Shown here: positions 26,761-35,984 of the stretch, piece by piece | Numbering within the stretch: the stretch's first letter is position 1 | Layout of the letters: each line of letters begins with the position of its first letter | NCBI GenBank assembly: GCA_024704765.1 | Contig: JAKMXF010000304.1 | Span: 1-60,685 of the forward strand | Source of the DNA: Oopsacas minuta | Taxonomy: Eukaryota; Porifera; Hexactinellida; Lyssacinosida; Leucopsacidae | Reading direction: 5' to 3' | Length of the DNA: 60,685 nucleotides | Program-made: the position numbers and the translations under genes | Notes under the pieces: generated by a model | Database searches by the model: none | What the model was told of the DNA's origin: nothing | The model's input: the letters and a program-made list of their open reading frames with translations, nothing else

Positions 26761-28893
26761 TCATAAATCATCTGATAGTATACTATTATATAATATCTCT
26801 TGGAGGCTATTTGCAACGTCTCTTTTCTTCTTTGCGTGCATCAAACGATTCTGTACTAAGATGGGGTCACTACAACATAACAACCTGACTAAAATATCTC
26901 TAACATTATCAGTGAAAGAAGTTTTTCTTGCAAGATTCTCCCGATACCGCCTTACAAATTTATTGCAGGATTCTAAACATTCCTCAGAGAGATTCTGTAA
27001 TCCCTTACCATTATTATAAGCACCTATTAACTGAAACGAATGGGCAAGTAACTTGTGCAAAGATGGAGTGATGCTTGCCCATGGGTACTCAATTAGAATA
27101 AATTCGTACGTTTCTTTGCACAATTCTTGCATTTTGTCACAGTTAATCAAGTCACCACTGTTGAGGAGTCTTAACAAAACAGATAGATTTGTCTGGATCT
27201 TCTCTAATGATATTTTATCTGAAGGATTAATGGAAGAAGTGGCCCACGTCAAAAAGTCTCTCTTATTTAAAAAGCAGTCTCGCGCAATGTTACCAGTGGT
27301 TGAAGTGCCGCCCTGGCTTGAAGGGATATCGACACTGAAATTACATCTTTCCTGGAGTATAGCTCGAACCCGTTTCATGGAAAAATTTACTTTCGAGTTT
27401 GATGGCGCCCATACCTTGTGTCCTGCATCAAGATGGTATATCAACAGCATGAACCACCTGAATACACAAAGGTAAGCATGCAAAGGAGATGCAGCTATAA
27501 TATCGATGTTAGAAGTTGGTTGATGCGTAATACCAACACGTTGATTTGATGGGAGTTTCAAGTAATCTTCTTCATCAACCTCTTCAAAAAGTTGCCGAGC
27601 GTCGCTAATTAGTCTGTTAATAGGGAAACCAGAATGGGCCCATTCTAAGCTTTTAATTTGGCTATCCGTTGCAGTACACAGATGACAAGAAGCCCCACCA
27701 GCTCCATCCAGCAATCCTGCCATCTTGGTATCAAAAAGGGAACGGACTATCTCGACCTGTGCATGGCCTCCAATAAGAGATAACCCATCCTGTATGATAT
27801 GGTCTGTTTGAGGATTGACTATTGTATTCATGATAAGCTTTACACTAGAATAATCTTCTTTCAGAGCTATCAGTGCTACTGGCCTAAAGCAGAACGGAGA
27901 GTTGGGTGAGCTGTTATAGAACACGTCATTTCCAAGTGTGTCTGTAATTGATATTACTTTGAATCCGAACAAAATGAAAGTTTTTGTGCTTAATGCAGAA
28001 TTGTTGCTTTGTTGGTTATAGGTTTGATGACAACCGGAGCCATCCAATCCATCAGATATCTTAATTTTGAGTGGGTAGTGTGAATCAGGAACTGGGTCTA
28101 ATGTTGAAAGCAAGCGTTGAATGGTCAGACTAAGGATGGAATGATAAGAGACGCAAGTCCCAATTGACAATGCTTCGGGGTCTCTGACTATTTCCATTTC
28201 ATTTATTAGGCTTATTTCCCTACGATATTGCGAGACAAGTTTATAGGAAGGAAGCTTAACATCACCTTTGAGAATTCTTTTCAGATTCGTGTATTTACTC
28301 GCCCCAATTTCTAATCTGTCCAATATATAAGCACATTTAGAGATTTGTACTTTGTTCAATACACCGCTAAAAGATCCCTTATCAATTATTTCTCTGCACA
28401 TGTCTGAAGTATCACGGTCATAGGATTTATTTGAGACTAATTCTAAAGCTAGAGCGAGTAGTTGTTTAGGCTCAATCTTTTCTCTCTCTGCTAAAAAGTC
28501 CACATGCTCTAAAAGAACACCAAGTCTCGATCTGGAAGTCTTCATGTGACATTCGAGAATATGCTTCCGGGATTCAGTTACAATCTGTTCTGAAAAGTTT
28601 CGATTTTCAGAATCAGTGACTAAAGAAAATTCAGGATCAAGCGATATTCTCTTTCTTGGATTGGATATTGTTAGATGAGTAGAGTGGAAAATCATATTAT
28701 CCCATGTTTCAAGATCCTTCCTGCGGTAAGCCTCTCTGGATGTTAGAAGTGATTTAAATTTTAAATGAAGAGTAGCAGTTTCTTCTTCGGATAAATGGTT
28801 GTTCTCAATAAGTTTCCTAACAGAGACTGTAACACTTCTTCCATTCGAAATATACAAACTATATGCCTCATTGTTCGTGATTAGTACAGACAT
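26761..28893 (-). CDS. Transib transposase (RAG1-core family), 710 aa, intact
   Basis: This is the DDE transposase that would cut and reinsert the element; Transib enzymes are the closest transposon relatives of the RAG1 core. I start it at the ATG at 28893 (MSVLITNNEAYSL); the frame extends three codons further up to a TTG only. Visible landmarks: KISDGLDGSG, whose Asp281 fits RAG1 D600; FDTKMAGLLDG, whose Asp388 fits D708; NLSEECLESCNKF, whose Glu637 fits E962; the CHLC pair (Cys403, Cys406) and HKLLAH (His613, His618) fit the zinc ligands C727/C730/H937/H942. It also has the Transib-type segment VDIPSSQGGTSTTGNIARD. There is no N-terminal RING domain as in RAG1 and no RAG2-like neighbour. 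No stop or frameshift interrupts it, and length is normal for Transib. The gene is antisense to the host Ginger. Confidence 0.93.
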   Translation of the reverse strand: MSVLITNNEAYSLYISNGRSVTVSVRKLIENNHLSEEETATLHLKFKSLLTSREAYRRKDLETWDNMIFHSTHLTISNPRKRISLDPEFSLVTDSENRNFSEQIVTESRKHILECHMKTSRSRLGVLLEHVDFLAEREKIEPKQLLALALELVSNKSYDRDTSDMCREIIDKGSFSGVLNKVQISKCAYILDRLEIGASKYTNLKRILKGDVKLPSYKLVSQYRREISLINEMEIVRDPEALSIGTCVSYHSILSLTIQRLLSTLDPVPDSHYPLKIKISDGLDGSGCHQTYNQQSNNSALSTKTFILFGFKVISITDTLGNDVFYNSSPNSPFCFRPVALIALKEDYSSVKLIMNTIVNPQTDHIIQDGLSLIGGHAQVEIVRSLFDTKMAGLLDGAGGASCHLCTATDSQIKSLEWAHSGFPINRLISDARQLFEEVDEEDYLKLPSNQRVGITHQPTSNIDIIAASPLHAYLCVFRWFMLLIYHLDAGHKVWAPSNSKVNFSMKRVRAILQERCNFSVDIPSSQGGTSTTGNIARDCFLNKRDFLTWATSSINPSDKISLEKIQTNLSVLLRLLNSGDLINCDKMQELCKETYEFILIEYPWASITPSLHKLLAHSFQLIGAYNNGKGLQNLSEECLESCNKFVRRYRENLARKTSFTDNVRDILVRLLCCSDPILVQNRLMHAKKKRDVANSLQEILYNSILSDDL

Positions 28894-29539
28894 GATCCGC
28901 AAAAGGGCTACTTTAACATAGAAACATTATGATATATGATTGTAGAGTATTGGAATAACTAATAACCAGCAAAATATAGAATTTTACTGAAAAAATTTAA
29001 AACGTATGAAAAATATATTTTTCGGATTTTTGTCCGGTCCGGACAATGAATGACGTGATAAATTTTTGGGCAGCTTTTGGCAAGCCTGGAAAGTGATTAA
29101 ATAGTTGACTAAATATAGTAACATTACTTATATATTAATAACGTTTTGTCAAATTTTGTCAAACAAGAGATGCTACACTTCAATCAATGAGAAAAAATTC
29201 CAAATTATAACTTTGGGAGGGCCAAACTAGACACCCGGAAAAAAGTACAAATGAATATCTAGACTAACCTATCAATGATTAAATTGTTGTTACAATATAG
29301 ATTTATTATCAGAAGATGTTTTTCACTCTTATATTTAATATTTACATCAAATATGATTACATACATTAGGGCATAGGAATTTGAGGTTTGAAAATATATA
29401 TTTCTATTATTAGAAACACATAACAAAGTTGTGCGTAGTTAGGATTCCTAACTGCTTCTAATGCTGCCAATGATATTTTCGTACTAATTGAACTATGGAG
29501 AATTCGAAAAATGCATTGAAATATGTTTTTTAAAATATG

Positions 29540-29566
29540 CCTATTTCCCCATATTGCCACACTGTG
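29540..29566 (-). repeat. Transib 5' terminal inverted repeat, short-spacer form
   Basis: The heptamer CACAGTG is followed by 12 bp (TGGCAATATGGG) and then GAAATAGG. This end lies upstream of the transposase gene. Confidence 0.9.
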
Positions 29567-30235
29567 CTAATGGCTGCATATCAGCAATCTGACCCCTCTC
29601 AAGTCTCTCCAGGTAGCCAGACCACAGTTTCTCCAAATCTTCTTACCCCAAGAAGATAAGTCACCTGATCCCTCAGAAGCTACTCCTTCAACGTCTTTAT
29701 CTGCTCCTTCGTCTCAGGTAACTGCTATCCAAATACGGCACGACAACATTCAACTCAACCGCAAGAGAGCAGCTGAAGGACAGATAGCTCAGGTCGAACG
29801 CATGTTGAAACACAGTCGTCTAGAGCAGGTCGCTGAAAACCCTGGAGATAATGTAATTATTCTAATCCCTTTAGTGGATCGCGGTAGAGGAGATCCTCGA
29901 AACATAATGGGTGTAATTCTGGAAAGAAATGAAAATGACATGTACCGTATAGCAGTCCGTACAGGAATCCTGAAAGAATCTTACAGCCGAAATCAATTTG
30001 ATTTGTGTCCCCATCCGCTACACAGTGTGAATGATTTCACCACAGACAAAGAAATAGGCCTACGACAAGCTGTTCAACAAGGTCTAAGTGTGGTGGACAA
30101 GGGTTTGCCAAGTGTAACTGTACACAAAGTGGCAAACAATGCAAATCAAACAAATGTAAAAGTTTCAAGGCTGGACTTAAATGTAATAGCAAGTGTCACG
30201 CGAGCATGATCTGCCCCAACAAGATCTGAATGGGA
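29567..30235 (+). pseudogene. Ginger integrase, 3' part
   Basis: The reading resumes directly after the Transib target duplication with MAAYQQSDPSQVSP, in frame with the VSEDDL that ends the upstream part. A frameshift near 29640 then leads to SPDPSEATPSTS. The conserved C-terminal region is open at 29802-30209: VIILIPLVDRGRGDPRNIMG and MYRIAVRTGILKESYSRNQF. After a further frameshift the end is a cysteine-rich tail (about 30105-30215: CKCNCTQSGKQCKSNKCK, then KCNSKCH), the zinc-binding tail of this integrase group. Confidence 0.85.
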
Positions 30236-30317
30236 ACGATATATGAACTATTTAGTCAGTATGCTGCAATCACATGCTTTTAATGAATATTGATATCAAT
30301 TAATTAAATTCGTAATA

Positions 30318-30515
30318 TGTTTTCAGTCAATCTGTCAAAAAAACTGATCAATGATTCAGTCAATTTATAAATTGGCTGAAAATTCTAGTCAATTTGTAAA
30401 TTGCCTGAAATTCTAGTCAATTTGTAAATTGCCTAAGTGAATCAGTCAATTTACAAATTGACTGGAAATTTCAGTCAATTTGTAAATTGACTGATTTTAC
30501 ACATTGACTGTAACA
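30318..30515 (-). repeat. Ginger right terminal repeat with palindromic subrepeats
   Basis: This is the inverted counterpart of 24836-24975, with five units (AGTCAATTTGTAAATTGCCT and variants) instead of about four, so the array has changed copy number between the ends. Confidence 0.8.
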
Positions 30516-30549
30516 TATATATATTATAATGTCATATATATATTAGATA

Positions 30550-30690
30550 TGTACAAAGTTGAGCATAACGAATCTCTCGAGTTGTAAGTGTTTATTTTAG
30601 TTATTATCTAAAAATTTGAATCACTTAGATCTGAGTTTTCAGAATCAGTTACCCAATTCTGTAATTCTACTCTCTCTTCACCATCTTCAA
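30550..30690. other. AT-rich spacer inside element X
   Basis: No feature beyond TA-rich sequence. Confidence 0.3.
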
Positions 30691-32403
30691 TCAATTCGTC
30701 ATCAATATTAATTTCTTGAATATCTTTTTCGAAATTTTCTGTGTTTGATCTCGAAGCTTATCCCACTCTAGGTTATGATTGTATGTGACCGTACAATCAA
30801 CAAGGCGTTGAGAGTAATAGGATTTTCTGCTCTTGTCTTGAAGCGAAGATCCCATACTGTATCGTGAATCGAGTATTTCACTACTTTGCTCAGAACTAAT
30901 GGCTGCTCCTCCATCAAGGGTACTTTCATCACGATAAAAATACTCTTCATAAAGATCTGAGAAAATATGCGATTTCAAAACCATGCCACCCTGTGTTATG
31001 CTATGCCTCACGAAAATTTCTAATGCTGTCTTGCCATCCAATTTCCTTACATTGCATAGACACGTCTCTTTTACATGCTTCAATGCTATTAATGCACTCA
31101 CGAACTTTGCAGAATCTTTCGGGAATGGAATACATTCCAAATTATCTAAGAGCCTTGAACATCAATTGCCCTCGAGAGAGTACCATTCCAATATTCTAAT
31201 CTGAAGATATTATACTTGTGCAGTGCTGTACAATGAAGTTTGAAAAGTTTGCGTTCTCCTTTTCTCGATGAACAATCACTAGGCCTTGCAATACCCCATA
31301 GTGTGTTACTAATCCCAAAAGAATATGTAATGGAGCGAGAGCAATTTTTCCGAAACTGACTCAGTCCAAATAATAATAGGTTCATTGACGATGTTATGAT
31401 GTTTTTGGAAAGATCTATCAACAATTCTTCACGCTTCCTCGATTCATCAGATATCTCGGTACATAGAGTAACATTACGCCACAAACAAAATGGGCAAGGG
31501 AAAGTGCTGGAAGTTTGTTGGATCCCAACAAGCAGAGCTGCTAATTTAAATCATAAGCAATTTGGACGGGAAAATCAAAAGTGAATAATTTCTGTATTGA
31601 TGGAAATGTAAACTGTTGTTTCAGATTGTTATAGGTCCTAAGACCCTTTCCCATGGCAATGACAGAGTTAGTTAGGATACTATTAGGAGATGGCATATAT
31701 AAACCTCTAGGCTTCATCGAGAGAATATTCACAGATATTTTAAGGAAATCTTTCCTCCCATCGATATGTAATTTTAAGCAAGAAATTCGATTGAATTGGT
31801 TGCTGGTGACAATATCTAAAAGAACTTTGTTATCAATGCAAAAACCAATGGTGTCGGCTCTAGTGGAATAGCCATATTTTGACGATATATTTCAAATGTA
31901 ACTGGAGTCAAAATATCACCAAAGACAGACTATTTTCATCCCAAGTAATTACACAATTTCAACCTACATAGCCAACTGTAGATACCAAGATTTGGTTGTT
32001 GGAGCGTAAGGATGATGCAAACTAACTAGAATATGAAGATCGTCTCCTTGCATTAGTGTGTTTTTAGTGTATTTTGTTACAACTGCAGTACTGCAACCTC
32101 GAGCTTCTACTCTTTCTGCAAATAGCATACCTGCATTTGAAGTTTTTTGTGGGTGTGACATAATGCTTTGACAAAATTTCTCAAAGTTGTTCTCCATATA
32201 TCTCCCACACTTGCTATACATCGGTTTACATAGTGACTGTTCTGATAGCCTACCAGGTCTAGGGCCTGATTTTTAACCTTGATTATGTAATAATTATCAT
32301 CTCGATAATCTTTATCGAGTTTGTATGTTTTGCTATAATTGGCTTGCTTCCATAGCTCTGGCAAGGGAATCTCTCCGCCAACCACCTTCGTAACTGGTAT
32401 CAA
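30691..32403 (-). pseudogene. Decayed unidentified ORF cluster of element X (possible transposase)
   Basis: Several minus-strand readings follow one another in changing frames. 32403-32107 contains WKQANYSKTYKLDKDYRDDN and ALDLVGYQNSHYVNRC. 32221-31964 contains NAGMLFAERVEARGCSTAVV and GDDLHILVSLHHPYAPTTKS. 31732-31541 contains NSVIAMGKGLRTYNNLKQQF. 31484-31146 and 31140-30691 follow, the latter with LECIPFPKDSAKFVSALIAL and CLCNVRKLDGKTALEIFVRH. Overall it looks like one ~550-residue protein broken by frameshifts. It is the only coding sequence left in X once Ginger and Merlin are removed, so it is probably X's transposase. I do not recognise the family; a distant P/THAP-like relation crossed my mind but cannot be supported. 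Confidence 0.45.
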
Positions 32404-33357
32404 ATAGAGCCCAGAGATATTGCCAAGTTAACTTTGCATCAGAGGTGGATTATCTACTAAAACCAAAAGCAACCTGTAGCATTTGTAGGGCTGGGTTATC
32501 TAAACTAGACACAGGAAAATTAACCATCAATAAATGGGAAAAATCGCACGAATGTCAAGTTCCACAAACTATTGCAGAAAACCTATATATCAACAGAAGT
32601 ACTGTGGGGTATAACTCAGAAAATCGGTGTTGCATTTACCAGATCTTTGTATCTTTATCATCGAGAGATGATACTTCAGCTGGTAAAGCCATTTAGAAAT
32701 ATCACGAATGAAATATTGTGGATTGAATTTCAAAATACAACTTAACCATCAAATATTGATAATACTATATATAGTAGATACATACGTATCTAGAAAATCA
32801 AAAAGCATTGTATATAACAAATGCTGAATTGTCAATCATAATCAGGATTTAATGGGCATGTTAATGTAGCCATATTTGTGGTTTCACAGACTTCTAGTCT
32901 AATTAGTATAAGAATATATATACGCTGTAAAAGTTTAATCATTTATGTTTAATACAACCAATTATGGATAGGTGTTCTTTGTTCGGTACAATTACACTAA
33001 TGTATCTCTTTTTATTGGTAAGAGATATCAAATCACTGCTAATAGATTTGAATAGAGTATGTTCAGAGAAGAATATTAATCGAAAGAAATCAACATCGGA
33101 TGAATACTGACAAAGTTGGAACATTTTTGGCTACTAAGGCAAATCCTATGGAGAAAATTGTATTATCGAATAGACCCAAATAATACTAATAGAATTGCTT
33201 GCATTAGACTATGCAATATAATTGGATGTGCATATTGCATTTTGAGGTTACCGAGTAAGAGATTTTGAGCTCAGCTTAACTACGACTGTAACAATGTAAT
33301 AAAAGGAATGCTAAACCACAGAAATATACTTCTGTAGCTAGTTACATACAATATATA

Positions 33358-34666
33358 CAGGGTGACAAATACGTTTTGTCTCATTGAAAATTTATTATAA
33401 CTAAACCATGAACTAAGATATTGACTTGAAATTATGCTATAACTTAGCAAACTAAATATAGATTCATAATATATTCAATTGTTCGATATAGCCCCTTTTC
33501 TTTTTGATGACAGCTCTTAGCAGCTTGGGGTGGACTCGACAGCGGCACGCAACTTTTCCTGCGGGATTTTTTCCCATTCTCGGGATAAAGACGTTTTTAG
33601 AGACTTGATACTCTTGTGGGAAGTAGTGCACGCATTTGTCTCCAATATCGACCACAACGAGAAGTCCATCGGGTTGAGATCTGGGCTGGAAGGAGGCCAT
33701 TCCTCCTTGGAGATGAAGTCTGGGATATTGTTTCGTAACCACTGTTGGTTGACTTTCGCTGTGTGGGCTGGCGCACCGTCTTGCTGGAATAAAAATGTAC
33801 GATTATTTAACATGGTCTTACCAAGGCCTCTCACTACTGGGTCTAAAACGAGCTCCTGATATTTAACAACGTTTTATTGTTACGCCCGGTGGGATGAAAA
33901 CCAGTGGGGTACGGCCTTTTGCAGACACCCTCGTCCAAACCATCACTGACTGAGGATGCTGAACTCTTTGGACGCATCGATACTCTTGTGGTATGGAAGA
34001 TGGAGAAGAGACAATACTCGATCGTTTTGACGATTGTACGCCTGCTCGACCGTGAATAATTTCTCATCCGAGAATAAAATTTCATCAAGGCCAAAACTTG
34101 CGAGCCGGGCGAGAAAGCCTTGCTTCTGGCTAGTCTCTTTTCTTTAATCTGTGGCGAAATAAAGTGAACCTCCTCTTTTTGTAAGGAAATAGGCCCATAT
34201 CGCTCTTCACAATTGTTCGGACCGATTCTCTTGATATTTTGAGTTCTAACGCCATTTTTCGCATCGAACGTTGCGGATTTCGCTTAATCCGACTACGGAT
34301 AACCTTTCTCTTCTGGGTAGTGGTCGCAGATGTTGGACGTCCACTTCTCTGCCTGTCTGAGGTACTACCAGTGTCCTTATATCTTTTAATAGTACGATAT
34401 ATCAATTTCCTGCGCTACTTGGGGAAATTGAGAATCTTCAATATTTCGCTTTGGCTTTTCCTTTGCAAATATAATTTAACAATTGCCACCCTATTCTTCT
34501 CCATTTTGCCTAGAATCTTTTAGCTTGTTCAGAATGTACAGATTACCATTGAATACTTTAAATATATATATTGTTACTTATCTTACACTATAACTGTTTA
34601 ATCTGGTTCTTTAATAAGGAACTACACTACATCAAACATATGGGACAGAACTTATTTGTTACCCTG
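33358..34666 (-). mobile_element. Tc1/mariner maT-type element inside Merlin
   Basis: The inverted ends are CAGGGTGACAAATACGTTTT and CAGGGTAACAAATAAGTTCT, flanked by TA on both sides (33356-33357 and 34667-34668). Length is 1309 bp, the same as the element at 50783-52091 and within 3 bp of that at 38049-39360. It sits just inside the left Merlin terminal repeat. Confidence 0.9.
33464..34504 (-). pseudogene. DD37D (maT-type) transposase, broken
   Basis: From the ATG at 34504 (MEKNRVAIVKLYLQRKS) the helix-turn-helix region has one in-frame TAG before RRKLIYRTIKRYKDTGS. Then comes RSGRPTSATTTQKRKVIRSR. The catalytic motifs are frame-shifted relative to each other: FSDEKLFTVEQAYN (about 34080), LFQQDGAPAHTAKVN (about 33785) and PSSPDLNPMDFSLW (about 33690). 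Thirty-seven residues separate the last two catalytic aspartates. At least two frameshifts and several stops between 34095 and 33835 kill it. Confidence 0.88.
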
Positions 34667-34789
34667 TACACATAAGAATTTATAAGAAATCTACACAGTA
34701 AACAAGGTATTACATGCATTATAATAATATCTAAATTGAGATACTATACTACAGGATACTGTGACCTAATTTCTGAAATGATGTTCTTG

Positions 34790-35099
34790 AAACAGTTGAA
34801 CAATTTTTCTTCCTCCAGCAATGTTCTGCCAGATAAGTATCGAGGAGTTCCGGATTAGTTGTCATCGAAATTCTGCTTCTTTTTTTAAAATGTCTCTAAG
34901 ACGATTCAATGGTTTGCGTATGCGTGCCCGTTGTTGGGTCCACAAAATTTTCACTATGATTAACTGTATAATGAGGAAATGTTCCGGAGTGTATTTGATT
35001 ATAGGAAGCCCATTTGCCAGACATTATGATACTTCGTACTTCCTGGGCGAATAAATTCGTTAACCAATGGAATAAATGTAGAAGCCGATCTTTCTGCAA
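34790..35099 (-). pseudogene. Merlin (ISXO2-like) transposase, C-terminal fragment
   Basis: The reading contains IIMSGKWASYNQIHSGTFPH, YTVNHSENFVDPTTGTHTQT and IESS, the hallmark C-terminal core of ISXO2/IS1595-like transposases including the catalytic Glu of the HTQTIES motif. A TAG replaces the tryptophan that normally follows IES. The end NPELLDTYLAEHCWRKK is conserved too. The N-terminal part is missing. Confidence 0.82.
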
Positions 35100-35984
35100 C
35101 TGGTATCATAAACATATCACTAGTTCCCCTACAAACTCAACCAAACACCCATTGGCCAGATAGTAACCTACCACGACTGTATTTATTACATTGTTACAGT
35201 CGTAGTTAAGCTGAGCTCAAAATCTCGTACTCGTTAACCTCAATATGCAATATGCACATCCAATTATATTGCATAGTCTAATGCAAGCAATTCTATTAGT
35301 ATTATTTGGGTCAATTAGATAATACAATTTTTTCCATAGGATTTGGCTTAGTAGCCAAAAATGTTCCAACTTTGTCAGTATTCATCCGATTTTGGATTTC
35401 TTTCGATTAATATTCTTCTCTGAACATACTCTATTCAAATCTATTAGCAGTGATTTGATATCTCTTACCAATAAAAAGAGATACATTAGTGCAATTGTAC
35501 CCTTTGTTCAATGTCATAAGTCGAAAAATAGAGTCTCAAATGTTAGTAGTGAGTACTAATATCATTATTCATAGCACAAGGCATTAATGTACATGAATAA
35601 TACAGAGAAAATGATATATAGAAACAGTCTAGATCATTTATGAAAAATTGAAAATCGAGAGGGATATGTTCAACAAACGTCAGATATTCACATATAACCG
35701 GACATATCTCAGAAATGGTTTGTTAGAAGTTCGTAATGTTTTGGGAATTTGTCGCAAATAAAGAATAGAGGTAATATGCATATTCACAAGCCAGATATTG
35801 GGTCTAGTTAACAATTCTAAGATTTTTAAGCCGAAATGATTCTGATATAAACAGGTCAAAATTTCAAATTCCAAAAAACATTCCAGATGTCAGTAGATAA
35901 CAATTTCTTACACAACAAACATTGTATTACATAACCCATACGCTCTTTTGCGTTGATAATTTTTTCGTAAAGATTTTACACGCG

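Larger units (their letters stand above)
26455..29566 (-). mobile_element. Transib transposon with RSS-like heptamer ends, apparently intact
   Basis: Both ends begin CACAGTGTGGCAA. The left end (plus strand, 26455) continues to AATGGGGAAATAGG; the right end (minus strand from 29566) continues to TATGGGGAAATAGG. The flanks are CTAAT on both sides (26450-26454 and 29567-29571), a perfect 5 bp duplication as Transib and RAG transposition produce. CACAGTG equals the consensus V(D)J recombination-signal heptamer, as expected from the known Transib-RAG1 relationship. The element is 3112 bp and carries one open transposase gene on the minus strand with about 670 bp of leader and 306 bp of trailer. 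It sits inside the Ginger integrase. Confidence 0.95.
24836..30515 (+). mobile_element. Ginger-type integrase DNA transposon, interrupted by Transib
   Basis: The ends are TGTAACAGTCAATGTGTAAA and, inverted, TGTTACAGTCAATGTGTAAA, with TATA on both sides (24832-24835 and 30516-30519). Ginger elements begin TGT and make 4 bp duplications, so ends, duplication and the integrase gene agree. Total length is 5680 bp, of which 3117 bp is the nested Transib plus its duplicated target; the original was about 2.56 kb. Each end carries arrays of palindromic subrepeats. Confidence 0.88.
32985..35501 (-). mobile_element. Merlin transposon with long TIRs and 8 bp target duplication
   Basis: Terminal repeats of about 320 bp start GGTACAATTACACTAATGTA (left) and, inverted, GGTACAATTGCACTAATGTA (right) and run inward to about 33305 and 35165. 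The flanks are CTTTGTTC on both sides (32977-32984 and 35502-35509), a perfect 8 bp duplication. Merlin elements make 8-9 bp duplications and can have long TIRs, and a Merlin/ISXO2-type transposase fragment lies inside. A maT element at 33358-34666 has replaced or interrupted part of the interior; without it Merlin is about 1.2 kb. Confidence 0.85.
24290..35981 (-). mobile_element. Unidentified element X with ~550 bp inverted arms, heavily interrupted
   Basis: The left arm (about 24290-24815) reappears inverted on the right. Reading the minus strand from 35981 down to 35510 and, after skipping a Merlin insertion, from 32984 to 32930 gives the same order: TTATCAACGCAAAAGAGCGT, ACATATAAGCGGACATATCT-type sequence, TAGTACTCACTACTAACATT and ACACCTATCCATAATTGG. 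Similarity ends near GTGTAA at both outer ends. Between the arms lie Ginger (24836-30515) and a decayed minus-strand ORF cluster (30691-32403). Removing Ginger and Merlin leaves about 3.5 kb, a plausible DNA-transposon size. No clear target duplication was found, so exact ends and superfamily are unknown. Confidence 0.6.

Noticed and set aside
27053-27475. 140-codon plus-strand ORF
   Set aside because: It lies antisense inside the Transib transposase gene and has no recognisable motif.
24836-30515. CRISPR-like array from the regularly spaced palindromes
   Set aside because: The units are part of transposon terminal inverted repeats in a eukaryotic genome; there are no unique spacers of constant length.
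30691-32403. Assigning the element X readings to P-element/THAP transposases
   Set aside because: A faint resemblance in one short helical segment only; no catalytic motif or THAP finger could be identified.
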